Positions 34,524 through 45,572 of a DNA stretch of 64,000 nt are shown piece by piece. The notes below the pieces were generated by a model. The model was not told the origin of the DNA and searched no databases. It saw only the letters and a program-made list of their open reading frames with translations. The stretch lies in NCBI GenBank assembly GCA_026873275.1, contig JANTUC010000007.1, positions 1,860,001 through 1,924,000 of the forward strand, read 5' to 3'. The translations under genes and the position numbers were made by a program. Numbering within the stretch: position 1 is the first letter of the stretch; every line of letters starts with the position of its first letter. This DNA is from Pseudopithomyces maydicus (Eukaryota > Ascomycota > Dothideomycetes > Pleosporales > Didymosphaeriaceae).

Positions 34524-36340
34524 GATTGTGTGAGTGTGTAGGTACTGAAGAGACTTGTAATGTTAAGTGTAGGGTAAAGACCGTGGAGTGACAGATTCTA
34601 GCTCTGTCGTGTTGGATAAAAGAATGTGCAAATGAATGTAAAGCCAGGCAAATGCACTGACAAAAGTTAACGAAAGACAACACCGCTTGCGGTGAGATGC
34701 AATCCAATGTAGGATGATACTACTCGAGAGAAAGCAATACCGACAGAGTTGAGCGGCAATGTCAACATATATCCCACGTCTCTGTGGTCCGCGACCGCTT
34801 CCAGCCGTGTGCGGCTTAGAGCACTGAGGGTCCACGTTATTACAATTTCCGCCGAACCAGCCTAGGAATATTCTATGTTTGACGCCAACGTTTAGCAAAC
34901 CTCTTGTGCATAATCTGCGCAGATAGCGCGCAATGTAAGATGATGGATACTCCGCATAACCGTTTGCGCCCCTCATCTCATTCTAGAGCCTCCCCCTCCA
35001 CGGGGAACAAATGTTTTGTTTCCCCATAGCAGAGAAAGTAGAGGTGTGCGAAACATTGGAGAACAAACCAGACAACCCTGAGGCAGGCCACCAGCCCCTG
35101 GGCCCCTGGCCCACTGTTGCTGGACAACACTCATTCACCCGCCTGCTTGGCAATTCTGTTTATCGGATCCTACCGATGGGCGAAGATCAGAAACGTTTGA
35201 CGCGATGCGGCTCGTGGGGGTTGCGACCTGAATTCCGGACGCGAGGTCTAGGAGCGACGAATATTGGTGGAACATCTATGAGGCTGCATTACCCCTGCTA
35301 TCATTGCCGGATGAACTTGAGTGCCAAGACGGGAACTGGTCAAATTCAGGAATTCTGATTCGCCAATTTCCCTGTCAAACTGGATAGGTCCATATCGGCG
35401 AAACAGCCGATTAAGCGAGAGGTCCCGACTACATGGAATGCAGCACTGTTCAAGTGTCTGGATCTCGTTTATTGCTGTCTCATTGCCGTGATCTCGGCTC
35501 TTGTGGCGTTCTTGGGGTTTCAGGAGAAACAACCAATCTTTTGCGTACGTCATGGCAGGATTTCAAAGTGCACAGGACATACGATTTTACGATAGGGCTG
35601 CCGGCAGACATACCCCTTAATTGATGCAAAGTAGAGAAGGCCATGCTGGATTCCTGTCCAGTATGCGCATGAATGATGGCTGCTAGACCAGGGAGCATAC
35701 TTTACAAGTTGTAGACTGGTTCATAAAGCGCGAGCTTAAATGAAGCAAGCTATTGTCCGTCATTGCTTGAACGATGTTTTACGATTCACGAGCACTGCGC
35801 TCTTCGAACTGACTATACATATACTCAGTTATGAATGGACGTGCACAAACGAACGGGGGTTCCACAATTTCCCAAAGGAAAATTCTAGCATTTTCCTTGC
35901 AGAGAAACTTAAGCGACGCTATGAGCAAGGCGTATTGTTATAAATACTACAAGTGATCTGATGAACATCCACTAGATGTGGGTACAAGCATGTACGCGAA
36001 ATTCAGAGCATACTTTACGTTTACCCGGCTATCGACTGTTCTACCTGCCTAGGTAGCTGACCGAGCTGGGAGTGGTTAGATAGGAAAGGTCCTAGTCATC
36101 TTAAGGCCTAGACGGAACGAGAATGATCATTCGAAGTAACATGGCAGATCTTTTGGAAGGTAACTTCCGATAGTTTATACACGGCTCTATGCGGCTCTAT
36201 GGACGTAAGATGTATGTGTACATGGCTTCTGAGCGCAAGTCTAGGCTGCAAGATTGGCGGGTGGGTAAAATAAAAGTAGTAGCAGCTCAAAGAATAAAGC
36301 GAAGATGGTAGCAAAGCGATTTAACATTCATCATATGGGG
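34524..36340. other. Intergenic: cellobiose dehydrogenase promoter side
   Basis: This 1.8-kb region upstream of the cellobiose dehydrogenase gene and downstream of the membrane-protein gene is moderately A+T-rich. Short plus ORFs at 35011-35358 and 35740-35943 show no domain. No RNA gene or repeat is seen. Confidence 0.55.
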
Positions 36341-37583
36341 CTATCTCCGATTACAATCGTAATTATCTCGCATAGCCAATTCCTCTGCTTCCTTTTCTGA
36401 GTAACCCTGCTTCATATAACTCTTCTTATCATAATAGAAGACTACGCCTCTCAATAACAAAGCCCACAAGAAGAACAAAAATGTGCTCGATGTGATAATG
36501 ATGAAAGCAGCGCAAGGAATTGCAAAGAGTAACAGTAACCGACGTTCGAGTGAGATTTTCCGATATTCTTGACATGACGCTGTCCAACCCAAAAGCTCCC
36601 CTGTCATCGTATGACGTGAACTAGGTAGGTATATGTTAGCATATTAGACATCCAGAGAGAAACATGAGAGTGACTTACAATGGTGTAGATTGTTTTTCCA
36701 ATCCCATCTCCTCATCCTCCGAAAACACAACGTGCGTTCTCATGCGGGCGTATGTATACAATATCATGGAAAAGAATAGCAGGATAGTCAAGATTTCTGA
36801 ATTGCTGACATATCTTGTATATGGTCCATGCTGGTATGCGTATCGCAGCCAGAGCACAAACATTATGTTGTCGAAGAGCGTCATGTACGTCACCCGGACT
36901 GCTGTGTCCGTCCAGGGCAGAAATTGAGGCGAAAACGGGGGATAAGGGACATGGTCTTTAGATGGTGGACTGAGGTTCCAGACAGTGGTGCCTATCTTGT
37001 CTACCACATCCAGGGAATCCTGTCAAATATCAATATCACAAAACAGATATCAAGGTCGCAGTGAACATACTTTGCGGAAATGAAAGTCTTCGTAGACACC
37101 CAGATATGTCCAGTTCCAAAAATACCCTTCTGCCAGATACCATATCCATAGCGGCCTACCAAATACACCCCAACCGATAGGTATCCAGTAAAACTTTTGT
37201 AGTGTGACAAATCCGGAAAATGATGAGAGACACTGCAATACAACCACTAGTGCGAAACTGATAAAGAAAGTACATCCTTGTAATTTCTTGGGATTCTTCT
37301 TATAGAAGAGGAAGACCATCGTTAGCACCGAAGCAAAAAAGCCGCATAGATAGGTACTGGGTCTTTCCAGGGAATTCTTCAGGGTGCACTGCGAAGCGTT
37401 TATGTCAGATGGCGGGGGAAAATTCCATGGACATCCCGCAATGTCTGATGTTCCTAGCTCCACTCTGCTGCTTAATGTCGACCAGAAAAGAGCGAGCGAC
37501 AAAACTATGACTACTGGCGCGTGGAGACTGGGGAAGTATTCAAATGGAATTCGCCGCTTTCGCGGTTGTAAGACATTCTCCAT
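36341..37583 (-). CDS. Multi-pass membrane protein of unknown function, three exons
   Basis: Family not recognised. Exons are 37583-37071, 37019-36679 and 36620-36341, giving 377 aa. Introns of 51 nt (GTATGT...TTGACAG) and 58 nt (GTAAGT, branch GCTAAC, CCTAG) join in phase and turn three separate ORFs into one open chain. Seven or eight hydrophobic segments are visible, near residues 20-38, 79-97, 104-127, 133-157, 210-230, 243-262 and 310-345. Aromatic-rich loops (WIPIGWGVFGRPLWIWYL) lie between them, and the C-terminus is charged and cytosol-like (KQGYSEKEAEELAMRD). Translation could also start 34 codons upstream at 37685. The topology resembles no transporter family I can name. Confidence 0.82.
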
Positions 37584-39259
37584 AGTCTTGAGGTATTGTG
37601 GCGTACGTTGCAATATGCCGTGAGGGTGATCGAGCCTTGGAAGGAGTATCGTAGATGAGTTTGAAATTTGGGAAAGGCGGTCCACAGATTAAATAAACCG
37701 TACGACCATAATACACCGTACGACCATGATGGCTTGCTGGGATCGTTACCGTGGTTGAAGCGTGATTTGTTGGCCATAGAACCGTGATACGCAACTAGTC
37801 TTCGTTAGCCCCATTCAACACAGAACATAATCATTTGGAACTTACAAAAAATTCCTTTTGGTTGGAAGCCCCCCGCCACGGCAAGGCAAGGAATATGAGG
37901 GGGTTATTAATATTGCTTTGGGTGTGGTTGGTCGCTGCTCGTGCAGAGGATCCGGGCTTCATAACGGCCCCCGACGCTTCATAACGGCATGTCGACGACA
38001 TCGCAGAGGCAGTCGTCGACAATCATAAAGTCAGCAGTCGGGTTCATAGTGGCGGTCCGAATCGCCTGAAGGGGGCTCCCTTCTCCACCAACGGGCGTAC
38101 GCCCCCTTGGTCACCTCTAGAAACTTGGATCGAAAAATGTTTATCAGAGGGTTCCAGAGAAAGTAGTGTGACCAAGGGGCGCCTATTCGCCCGAAGATGG
38201 GTAGTTGGCAGTACCAAAAGGGATCCCCTATTCACGGTCAGCATCATGTTGAGAAATATTGTGAAGCTCAAACTCGACCTTTGATCGCAGCAGCGACCAG
38301 GTCCCACACCCAAAACACCATCCACTCCACCACCTTTAAAGGAATATCCTTTCTAAAAATGAACCGATGAAGGAAGGTAATGATGTAGCGATACTATTGG
38401 CTAATCATATTGGATAACGAAAGCATTTTGACGATAATAGTGGAGAAGAGAAGACTGAGTGGCGCTGAGACGAAATACATAAACGTCGTTGGCTCGTTAT
38501 AAGAAGGAACAGACTACAGTAGTCTCTTTCCTAGTTGGCAAAGTGAAACTGCCATCTGCCCGAGTGTAGCAAGGACCAAGGATCAAGACACAGGAGCATG
38601 ACCAAGGCTTATCATCAGAATAACACGGCGCGTGCTGCAACTGGAGTTACTTTTGAGCAGCCGCAAGTCTCACGTGAAGATTGATACCCCGGGCCCGAGG
38701 TCTGGGAAGACTGAGGACAGCGACGCGTATACGTAAAGCTGGCATGGATTTATATCAGCACGAATTTGAGACAGAACAAAATAGGGAACACCAAATTGCG
38801 GCATGAAATGTATACTTTGATTCCAGCATCCACACTACCATACCTTGCTAACCCATGTCCGTGATTATCTCTAATCAAGTATGCCCCCGCTCCCGCTCTT
38901 CACGCTGGCATTCACCAGCCATACCGTCCCAGGTACTATGCAGTCCAAGTGCACGTCTCCCTAAAAGAAGACCTTAGAACCCACCTAATGGTATGCCTCG
39001 CCATAAAAAGTACCGAAAATATGAACAAACAATACAGATAAATGTAAAGAAATATCCCAATAGTAACGCCAGCTGGATGGAGATATGTCGCTTGAGCCCA
39101 TGTCGGGGATCGAAAAAGCACAGCTGTCTGGACTTGCGAGGGAAAACCATGAGTAAAGAAAAAGGGGGAATATATATGTCGTCAATTGCGTGAGATATGT
39201 AAAATAACTATCGTCATAGTCCTTGAATTGTTTCCTAGCTGCCAGGGCTAGGTTCTGCA
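37584..39259. other. Intergenic with an imperfect inverted repeat
   Basis: This stretch of 1.7 kb between two minus-strand genes contains a short direct repeat (CGTACGACCAT twice, near 37699 and 37717), a repeat of CTTCATAACGGC near 37,960-37,990, and the inverted repeat at about 38060-38232. The rest, to 39259, is A+T-rich with no supported gene. Confidence 0.55.
38060..38232. repeat. Imperfect inverted repeat, MITE-like
   Basis: CCCCCTTGGTCAC at 38102-38114 faces GTGACCAAGGGG at 38168-38179. The match continues outward with gaps (GGGCG...CGCCCC and GAAT...CTCCCTT-like blocks) to roughly 38060 and 38232. The loop is about 53 bp. It could be a small terminal-inverted-repeat element or a hairpin; no transposase is nearby. 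Confidence 0.6.
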
Positions 39260-40640
39260 CTACCGGTTACCGGCCTCAAGCTGGCCTGGAGTAGGCTGCG
39301 GGCTCTCGTTGTTGCCACCACGATTGCGCCCGAACCAATTCGGCATACTGGGCGCGCTTGGCCTCCCGAGACGAGCTCTCCAACCAGAGGGCTGTTGAGG
39401 TTGTGAGGGCTGGGCAGACGGATTGGTAACAGCTGTACGTTCTCGCCGAGAAGGACGGTTGAATGCACTGAAGCCGATTGCGTTGTTGCCTTGACGACTA
39501 CGGCTGCTGCTGCTGTTGTTTTGTCTAGGAGGGTTGGACATGACCACACGAGATCGCGAGAAAGGATTTCCACGGGCGTTCCACGCAGCTGGAGGAGATG
39601 TGGGAGACCTAAGACCAGTTGCATTAGAGCGACGGCCTGAAGAAGTCTGTTCTTGAGCTTCGCCCTCGGGGCGAGGCTTCGGGACGTAATAGTCGGCTTT
39701 GCAGAGTGGGCAGCAAGCACGGCGGCTTGTGAGCCATGGATCAACGCAGCTGGCGTGGAAAGCATGACCGCAAGTCAGACCCCGAACGTCATCAAGATCC
39801 TCGAGACTGTCCAAGCAGATGGCACATGTATCTCCAGGCTCCGCCAACAATTCCGGTGCAGCCGCTGTACGGATGGGATCATCATCATCTGACTCGTCGC
39901 CGTCATGATCTTGCGCTTGGGATGGTTTAGCCGGTTCGTAATGGCTCACGGCAGTCTCCGTCTTTGAAAGTTCGACAGACTTCTCATTTGTCTCCTTCTT
40001 TTCGTCCTTTGTCTCCTTCTCTTCTGCTGCAAGACTAGCACGTGGTGAACCAACCTCCTTCTGCAAGGAGGTACTGGTGGCGGCATAATCGTCTTGAGCC
40101 ATGCTGAGCGCGGTGGCGGGCCTGGGACTCGATGCACCCTCTTGAACCGGTGCCACAACACCTTCCGCATCTTTTACGCTGTTCGCTCGACTCTGCGGAG
40201 CAGTAGCAATCCCACCCGAGGGAGGAAGACCTTCGGTCTCACGGCTCAGCTTCCATTGCTTGTACTTTTGCAGCGGGAACCGCTCGTTCACCTCATCCAT
40301 GGTCATGAGTTTCTTCTCTCTCCTCCTTCTGTGCGGCCGCGGCATGGCGGTAAGGTCGATTGGCTCTCCATCTGCGGCAGCTCTGGCGGCACGGTTACGT
40401 TGGTTATATCGGAAGCAGTACTTGACGCCAACGATGATCCTGAGTGCTATCAGTAATTGATTACCAGTGGTCCAACATGGCGCAGGCGTACCAGAGATTC
40501 GTGAAAACAACACCGAAGCCCAGTGCAACGAAGAACAATAAAGGCGAGCTGGTGGGACCACCACCGCCACCACCTCCTCCTCCTGAACTCGTCGGAGAGG
40601 ATGATGGTGCCGACGAGGTTACCGACGAGGTTGAGGACAT
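39260..40640 (-). CDS. RING-H2 zinc-finger protein, probable membrane E3 ubiquitin ligase
   Basis: Likely E3 ligase of the membrane-anchored RING-H2 type. Exons are 40640-40492 and 40439-39260. The 52-nt intron (GTACGC...CACTCAG) joins TNLW to IIVGVKYCF in frame, giving 442 aa. The N-terminus is Ser/Thr-rich followed by a Gly8 run. A hydrophobic segment of about 25 residues (PLLFFVALGFGVVFTNLWII) at roughly 33-58 is the only transmembrane helix. After an acidic linker, residues 255-296 form the RING (CAICLD, CGHAFHASC, CPLCK) with the C3H2C3 ligand pattern. The C-terminus is Pro/Arg/Asn-rich and disordered. The architecture fits vacuolar or endosomal RING-H2 ligases; the target is unknown. 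Confidence 0.9.
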
Positions 40641-42028
40641 GATTGCTACTCGCTGGGCCTCATATATTTACAGCGACGGAAGACTTGATGTAGACACGAG
40701 CGATGACTCTCGGCGTAGCTATTTACAGATCGGAAGGTAGATGGTAGTTTATCGAACGAGCCGTGGTAGAGCCGGTTGCGGGTTCGGGAGCGCACGCTTT
40801 GTCCTACACGAGACCGAGGGCCAGGTCGGGCGGCGAATGCGCACTGGTCGGTCGCGTAAAGCGAGGGCGAATGTGAATTTGGACGGTGACGTGCACGTGG
40901 GTACGCGAAGAAGACGCGGGCTGCGATCGGCGAGGGTTTGGCAGGCGGTGCTGAAGACAGCGGTATCGTGGCGAGCAGCTGGGCCGGGCTCAAGCGGGAG
41001 GGCGCCGGGGCTGGGGATTGCCAGAAATGACAGCAACGTTCAGCGATAGAGTCGGACCACTGCGCAGGCCATTCCCTCCGAGCGCGATTGCACACGGTCG
41101 TGGGGGTTTGTCGTGGCTTCTGTGTCTGGTTGAGACAGTCGAGACAGTCGAGACTGGGAAGCGGAGAGGACAAAGGACTGGCAGGAGCGAGGCGTTGCGT
41201 AGCCGGGGTGGGCGCCAAGCTCGTTCGAGGAGTGGCCCGGGTGATCTCTTGATGACAATTCCCGCAGTGACGGCGGGCGACTTGCCGAGCAAAAGCAGTG
41301 GTGAAGTCAATGAAAAGTGGCAATGGGGGCTGCGAGCCTACTGCGTCGATGCAAATGGTCCGGATGCATGGTAGAGCATGAACAGCTGCAGCGTGCGCTC
41401 CTGCACTCCCAGGGCTGGTGTCGGGCAGCGCCTTCCAGACTGTGCAGTTGCGGCAGCCACGACCGCTGGGGGCGCCCCTTCCTGTCTCAACACCCTGGGC
41501 GCCTGGTTGGAAAAACATCCGTAGGCACTTGCTCGAGCCTATCGTGCGGCGCTGCAATGACATTTGCGTGCTTATTCTCCGCCAGCCCGCTCTGGAGTCT
41601 CCGACTCCCTGACTCTCTGACGCTGCGACGCTGCGACGCTCTTCAGGGCCCTCGTGTGCTCACTGCCGCTGCCGGCTGCGAGCACCAGTCGCTTTTTGCG
41701 CGGGCTGCGTCCACACCTGCACCCATGCCATGTTACCCCAGCGCTAAGAAGACGCTAGCAAGCCCTCTCCCTCCGCTTGACTTTCCAAGCTTTCCAAGGG
41801 TTGGCACCACGCCGCGCTATCTGCCCAGTTTTAACATTCACCCCGACCAACGATCGCTCCCGCTTAGGCTGTCTCGCAGTAGCAGCTGACTCTGGATACC
41901 GGCTTCGCGGCACCATAGCAAGTCCCCGACGACCTGTCCGCTCGCTTTGCACCCCTCTGTAAAAGTCCGATTTCGCCAAATTCTCGTCTAACGTCATCCG
42001 CAACCATCAGACGTGCACTGCCCCAGTC
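40641..42028. other. Divergent intergenic region between RING and cyclophilin genes
   Basis: These 1.39 kb hold the promoters of two head-to-head genes. The DNA is G+C-rich, and long overlapping ORFs occur on both strands (for example 40646-41563 minus, 305 codons), but their composition is not protein-like. A short GACAGTCGA tandem lies near 41,138 and GACGCTGC repeats near 41,620. Confidence 0.55.
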
Positions 42029-42843
42029 ATGGCAGAGTCCGCTGATCCCAACCCGGTCGTGTTCTTCGATATCACGCTAGGAGGTATGCCGCATACAGCC
42101 CTTTACAAACGTTGAAATTCGGCCTATCAACGCCGTTCATTCCGTCTCGTTTTGCGTTGCCGCGCCTTGCGTTCGAACTGACATGGATATCATCAGGAGA
42201 GCAACTTGGGCGCATCAAGATGGAGCTGTTCAAGGATGTCGTCCCCAGAACTGCTGAGAACTTCCGTCAGTTCTGCACTGGAGAAACCAAGAACAACCGC
42301 GGCCAGCCACAGGGCTACAAAGGAGCAAAGTTCCACCGTGTCGTAAGTCATCACGAGTGCTACGCCGCTTTCCCAAGCGCTGGCCATGTCTCAAGGCTCA
42401 TGCCATCTCGGCGCTTGCTGTCATCCTTATCAGATTATTGACTATCTTAGATCAAAGGTTTCATGATCCAGGGCGGTGATTTCATTAACGGCAATGGCAC
42501 TGGTTCAAGAACGATATACGGCACCGATAGATTCGCGGATGAAAACTTCAACTTGACGCATACAGGCCCGGGTCTACTTTCCATGGCGGTACGTTTTCTC
42601 TTTTGATGCTCTGCTATACCAGCGTGCTGACCATATAAGAATAATGGCCCAAATACCAATGGTTGTCAATTCTTCATCATCACCTCTCCTACTGGTACAC
42701 CTCACCTGAACGGTAAACACGTCGTCTTCGGTCGAGTTATAGATGGAATGGACGTTGTGACAAAGATTGAGAACACACGAGTCACGCAGTCAGACAATAA
42801 GCCTCTGCAGGACGTTGCCATTGCCCAGTGTGGTGAGATGTGA
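42029..42843 (+). CDS. Cyclophilin H-type peptidyl-prolyl cis-trans isomerase
   Basis: Cyclophilins catalyse proline isomerisation; the H type associates with the U4/U6 snRNP. Exons are 42029-42083, 42197-42342, 42451-42588 and 42640-42843, giving 180 aa; all splice sites are GT...AG and phase-consistent. Active-site residues are present: FHRV with Arg, FMIQGGDF, GPNTNGCQFFI and HLNGKHVVFG. The N-terminus (NPVVFFDITLGGEQLGRIKM) and the C-terminal QCGEM match PPIH-type proteins better than cyclophilin A. A bound-cyclosporin Trp equivalent is replaced in the THPHLNG-like loop (TPHLNG). The isomerase call is firm; the H subtype is by resemblance. Confidence 0.93.
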
Positions 42844-43553
42844 GCGCTGTTCTAGCGAAATGCCTCACTATTGTGATAGAGTCTGTTCCTGGCTTCACAC
42901 CAAAGATACCACCAATTAATGAGCGTTAAATGGCCAGGGATACTCTACGACTGTCCCTTGGTCATCAGGATCATGTTGTAGGGGCCAAGAAAAATTATTC
43001 GGGCTGGCACCTAAGTATGGAGTAGAATCGTTGCAAGCCTAGAGATTCTTGTTGCAACCAAGTGTTTGTTCTCAAACTAGCTGTTACAGAACAACATGCC
43101 CAGTAAAGAATGAAAATCGAAGCTGTAAAGAAAACATCATCGTGAAACGTCCTGGCACGGATTTCGGTGCATGGTGAGGCACATGTATCGAAACAATCCC
43201 TGGAAATAGAAACACGCCGATTCGAGATTTTTTTAGGATAGTTCCAAATACCGTATGTGATTGAATGTGAATGTCACGTTTCTCTTGATCGGGCTATGCA
43301 AAGACTAAATTTGGTGACATGGAGAGCCTTCAACGCGTCTTCCTTTAGAATTCCGGACGCGACGTCACGTGAACGTGCACGGGCCACCAAAAAGTTGTCG
43401 CTAAGACCCACAGGCACGCGAGCGGGGATCGGTTCGCTGACATCTTTCACCGTCCTTCGAGATTTTTACAGTAACTTACCCCACGTTGTCCTTGGACTCG
43501 AACTCTTTTTCTCGATTCGATGTAACACGCCGTCTGCTACCTGCCTACACACA
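42844..43553. other. Intergenic: RRN3 promoter region
   Basis: These 710 bp lie between two plus-strand genes. The RRN3 frame is open back to 43257, but the upstream 99 codons are not protein-like and are treated as 5' leader. No other feature is seen. Confidence 0.55.
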
Positions 43554-45572
43554 ATGGTGTCGCTCGCCTCAACCAGCCTAAGCCCCAGCGTCATCGCCCC
43601 CAGCGCCGGCAGCAGCCTGAAGCGCAAGCAGACCGATTCTAGCCCCGACAGCAAGCAGCTCTTGAGCCAAGCGAAACGCCGCCGCGTTACATTCGACCCT
43701 GAGGTGGATGTCCGCATCCTCGCAGATCCGAACGAGAAGAGTCAAGAGTTGGTGGGCGAGGAGGTCATCCGTGCTTTAGAGAAACACGCTGCTGGCGACG
43801 TGACCGGTTATGATGTCCTGCGGAGCTTGTTCACGGCTAAGCCCACGTCTGCAGATGCCCCGCTCAGTGGCCTGCTCCAGAAATACATTATCGCTCTGAT
43901 CAACAATGTCACTCTCCTCGACGCTAGCAGAGGCCTGGTACATGCCGTCATCGACTGTTATTGGGTCGCCCGAAACGAAAGCTTCGTCCGCTCGTATCGA
44001 CAGTTCCTCAGATCTCTACTTGAGATTCATCCGGCATTCACATCAACTGTCCTAAGCATGTTGGTGAAAATGTTTGTCGAGACGCCGTCGCCTAGAATGC
44101 GTCAAGAAGACGACCCTAAGATCCAGCGTGTACGGCTACAAACCCGGGTGCACGACACTCTACGGTTTGTCCTACGACAAGGCTCGATGACCGCAACCTA
44201 TCTTCAACCCATTCTCAACTCCGAGTTCCCGTTCCCAACCGACACGTCCAGAGCCCATACAAATTACATCAGCAACATCCTCAAGGTTGCTGACTACTGC
44301 CCCGAGCTTAAGCGTGCTATATTGTCGCTCGTTATGGATAAGCTTGTCAAGATCGATGTGCAAATTCAGGTTGATATGGAGGAGCTGGATGATGAGCTCG
44401 AAGACCAACTCTTGGAAGAATCTCTGCGCGACCTGGATGACGAAGACTATGACAGTGACAACGATTCCGTGTCGAGCGACGAATCCTTGGATGACGAGGA
44501 GCGCCGTCTGAAGGACATCAAAGAGTCGGTCACCAAGCTGGATAACATCATGTTCCTGCTGTTTCAATACTACGACTCAGTCTTTGAAAAGGGCGATCTG
44601 CAAGAAATTGAGGAGACATATCAGGGTCTGCTCTCGCAATTTGCGAACATAATATTGCCAACTTATCGGTCACGACACACTCAGTTCCTCCTCTTCCACT
44701 TCAGTCAGATGTCGCCTGATCTGATTGACCGATTCGCTGTTCAATGCACACAGCTAGCCTTTGACCCCACTCGACCACAGATTCTTCGCGTCGCAGCTGC
44801 CGCATACCTGGCCTCGTTTATCGCTCGTGGTGCGCATGTACCTCGCGCCACTGTCTGCGACATTTTTGAGCTGCTTGGTAGACAACTCGAAAGTCTGCGG
44901 AGGGAACTGGAGCCAAACTGCAAGGGGCCTGATCTACAGCGATATGGTACCTACTACGCCATCGCACAAGCCCTCTTGTACGCATTCTGCTTCAGATGGC
45001 GGGACTTGATCGAGACACCTGACGGTTTACCACCTACCGACCAGGACATTGTCTATCACGAAGGCGACTTCAAGTGGTACAAGGACGTCAATAAGACGCT
45101 CCAGAAGAACATCTTCTCTAAGCTGAACCCGCTTAAGATCTGCGCTCCGCCCATCGTGCAGCAATTCGCACGCATGTCGCACCACCTCCGCTTCATGTAC
45201 GTGAACTCGTTGATCGAGACCAACAAGCGGGTACGAGTGGCTCGAGCCGTTGGCGCGGGATCCCGCGAGACCGCCCTCAGTATGAAGCGGGGCGACGAAG
45301 GTCACTTGCTCGACGCATACTTCCCCTTCGACCCGTACGCGCTGCCGCGGAGCAAAAAGTGGATGGAAAGCGACTACGTCCAGTGGAAGCCCATCCCCGG
45401 CATGGAGATCCCCCGCGACGATGACGACGACTCCGAAGACGAGAGCGACGACGACGTGGACGACATGGACGACGACGAGGACGACGAGAGCATGCCCGAG
45501 CTTGGCATCGCAGCTTCCATACCGCTTCCAGACAGCGACTTGGACGATGTCACCGATACCAGCTCGTCATAG
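43554..45572 (+). CDS. RRN3: RNA polymerase I-specific transcription initiation factor Rrn3
   Basis: Rrn3 (TIF-IA) binds RNA polymerase I and recruits it to core factor at the rDNA promoter, in the nucleolus. Single exon of 672 aa from MVSLASTSLSP. The frame is open upstream to 43257, but that part has no family resemblance. A basic KRRRVTFDP stretch at about 43-50 may be a nuclear signal. The HEAT-like helical body begins near residue 70 (LLQKYIIALINNVTLLD) and includes a long acidic insertion (LDDEDYDSDNDSVSSDESLD) typical of the family. The conserved region LFHFSQMSPDLIDRF and AAYLASFIARGAHV follow. The C-terminus is a highly acidic Asp/Glu tail. Length and domain order match fungal Rrn3. 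Confidence 0.93.
   Translation: MVSLASTSLSPSVIAPSAGSSLKRKQTDSSPDSKQLLSQAKRRRVTFDPEVDVRILADPNEKSQELVGEEVIRALEKHAAGDVTGYDVLRSLFTAKPTSADAPLSGLLQKYIIALINNVTLLDASRGLVHAVIDCYWVARNESFVRSYRQFLRSLLEIHPAFTSTVLSMLVKMFVETPSPRMRQEDDPKIQRVRLQTRVHDTLRFVLRQGSMTATYLQPILNSEFPFPTDTSRAHTNYISNILKVADYCPELKRAILSLVMDKLVKIDVQIQVDMEELDDELEDQLLEESLRDLDDEDYDSDNDSVSSDESLDDEERRLKDIKESVTKLDNIMFLLFQYYDSVFEKGDLQEIEETYQGLLSQFANIILPTYRSRHTQFLLFHFSQMSPDLIDRFAVQCTQLAFDPTRPQILRVAAAAYLASFIARGAHVPRATVCDIFELLGRQLESLRRELEPNCKGPDLQRYGTYYAIAQALLYAFCFRWRDLIETPDGLPPTDQDIVYHEGDFKWYKDVNKTLQKNIFSKLNPLKICAPPIVQQFARMSHHLRFMYVNSLIETNKRVRVARAVGAGSRETALSMKRGDEGHLLDAYFPFDPYALPRSKKWMESDYVQWKPIPGMEIPRDDDDDSEDESDDDVDDMDDDEDDESMPELGIAASIPLPDSDLDDVTDTSSS

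Noticed and set aside
40646..41563. 305-codon minus-strand ORF in the RING/cyclophilin intergenic region
   Set aside because: It overlaps the first exon of the RING gene in another frame, its composition is Pro/Ser/Arg/Cys-rich without domain signal, and opposite-strand ORFs of similar length coexist.
43257..43553. 99-codon upstream extension of RRN3
   Set aside because: The frame is open, but it lacks family resemblance and a natural start with conserved sequence follows at 43554.
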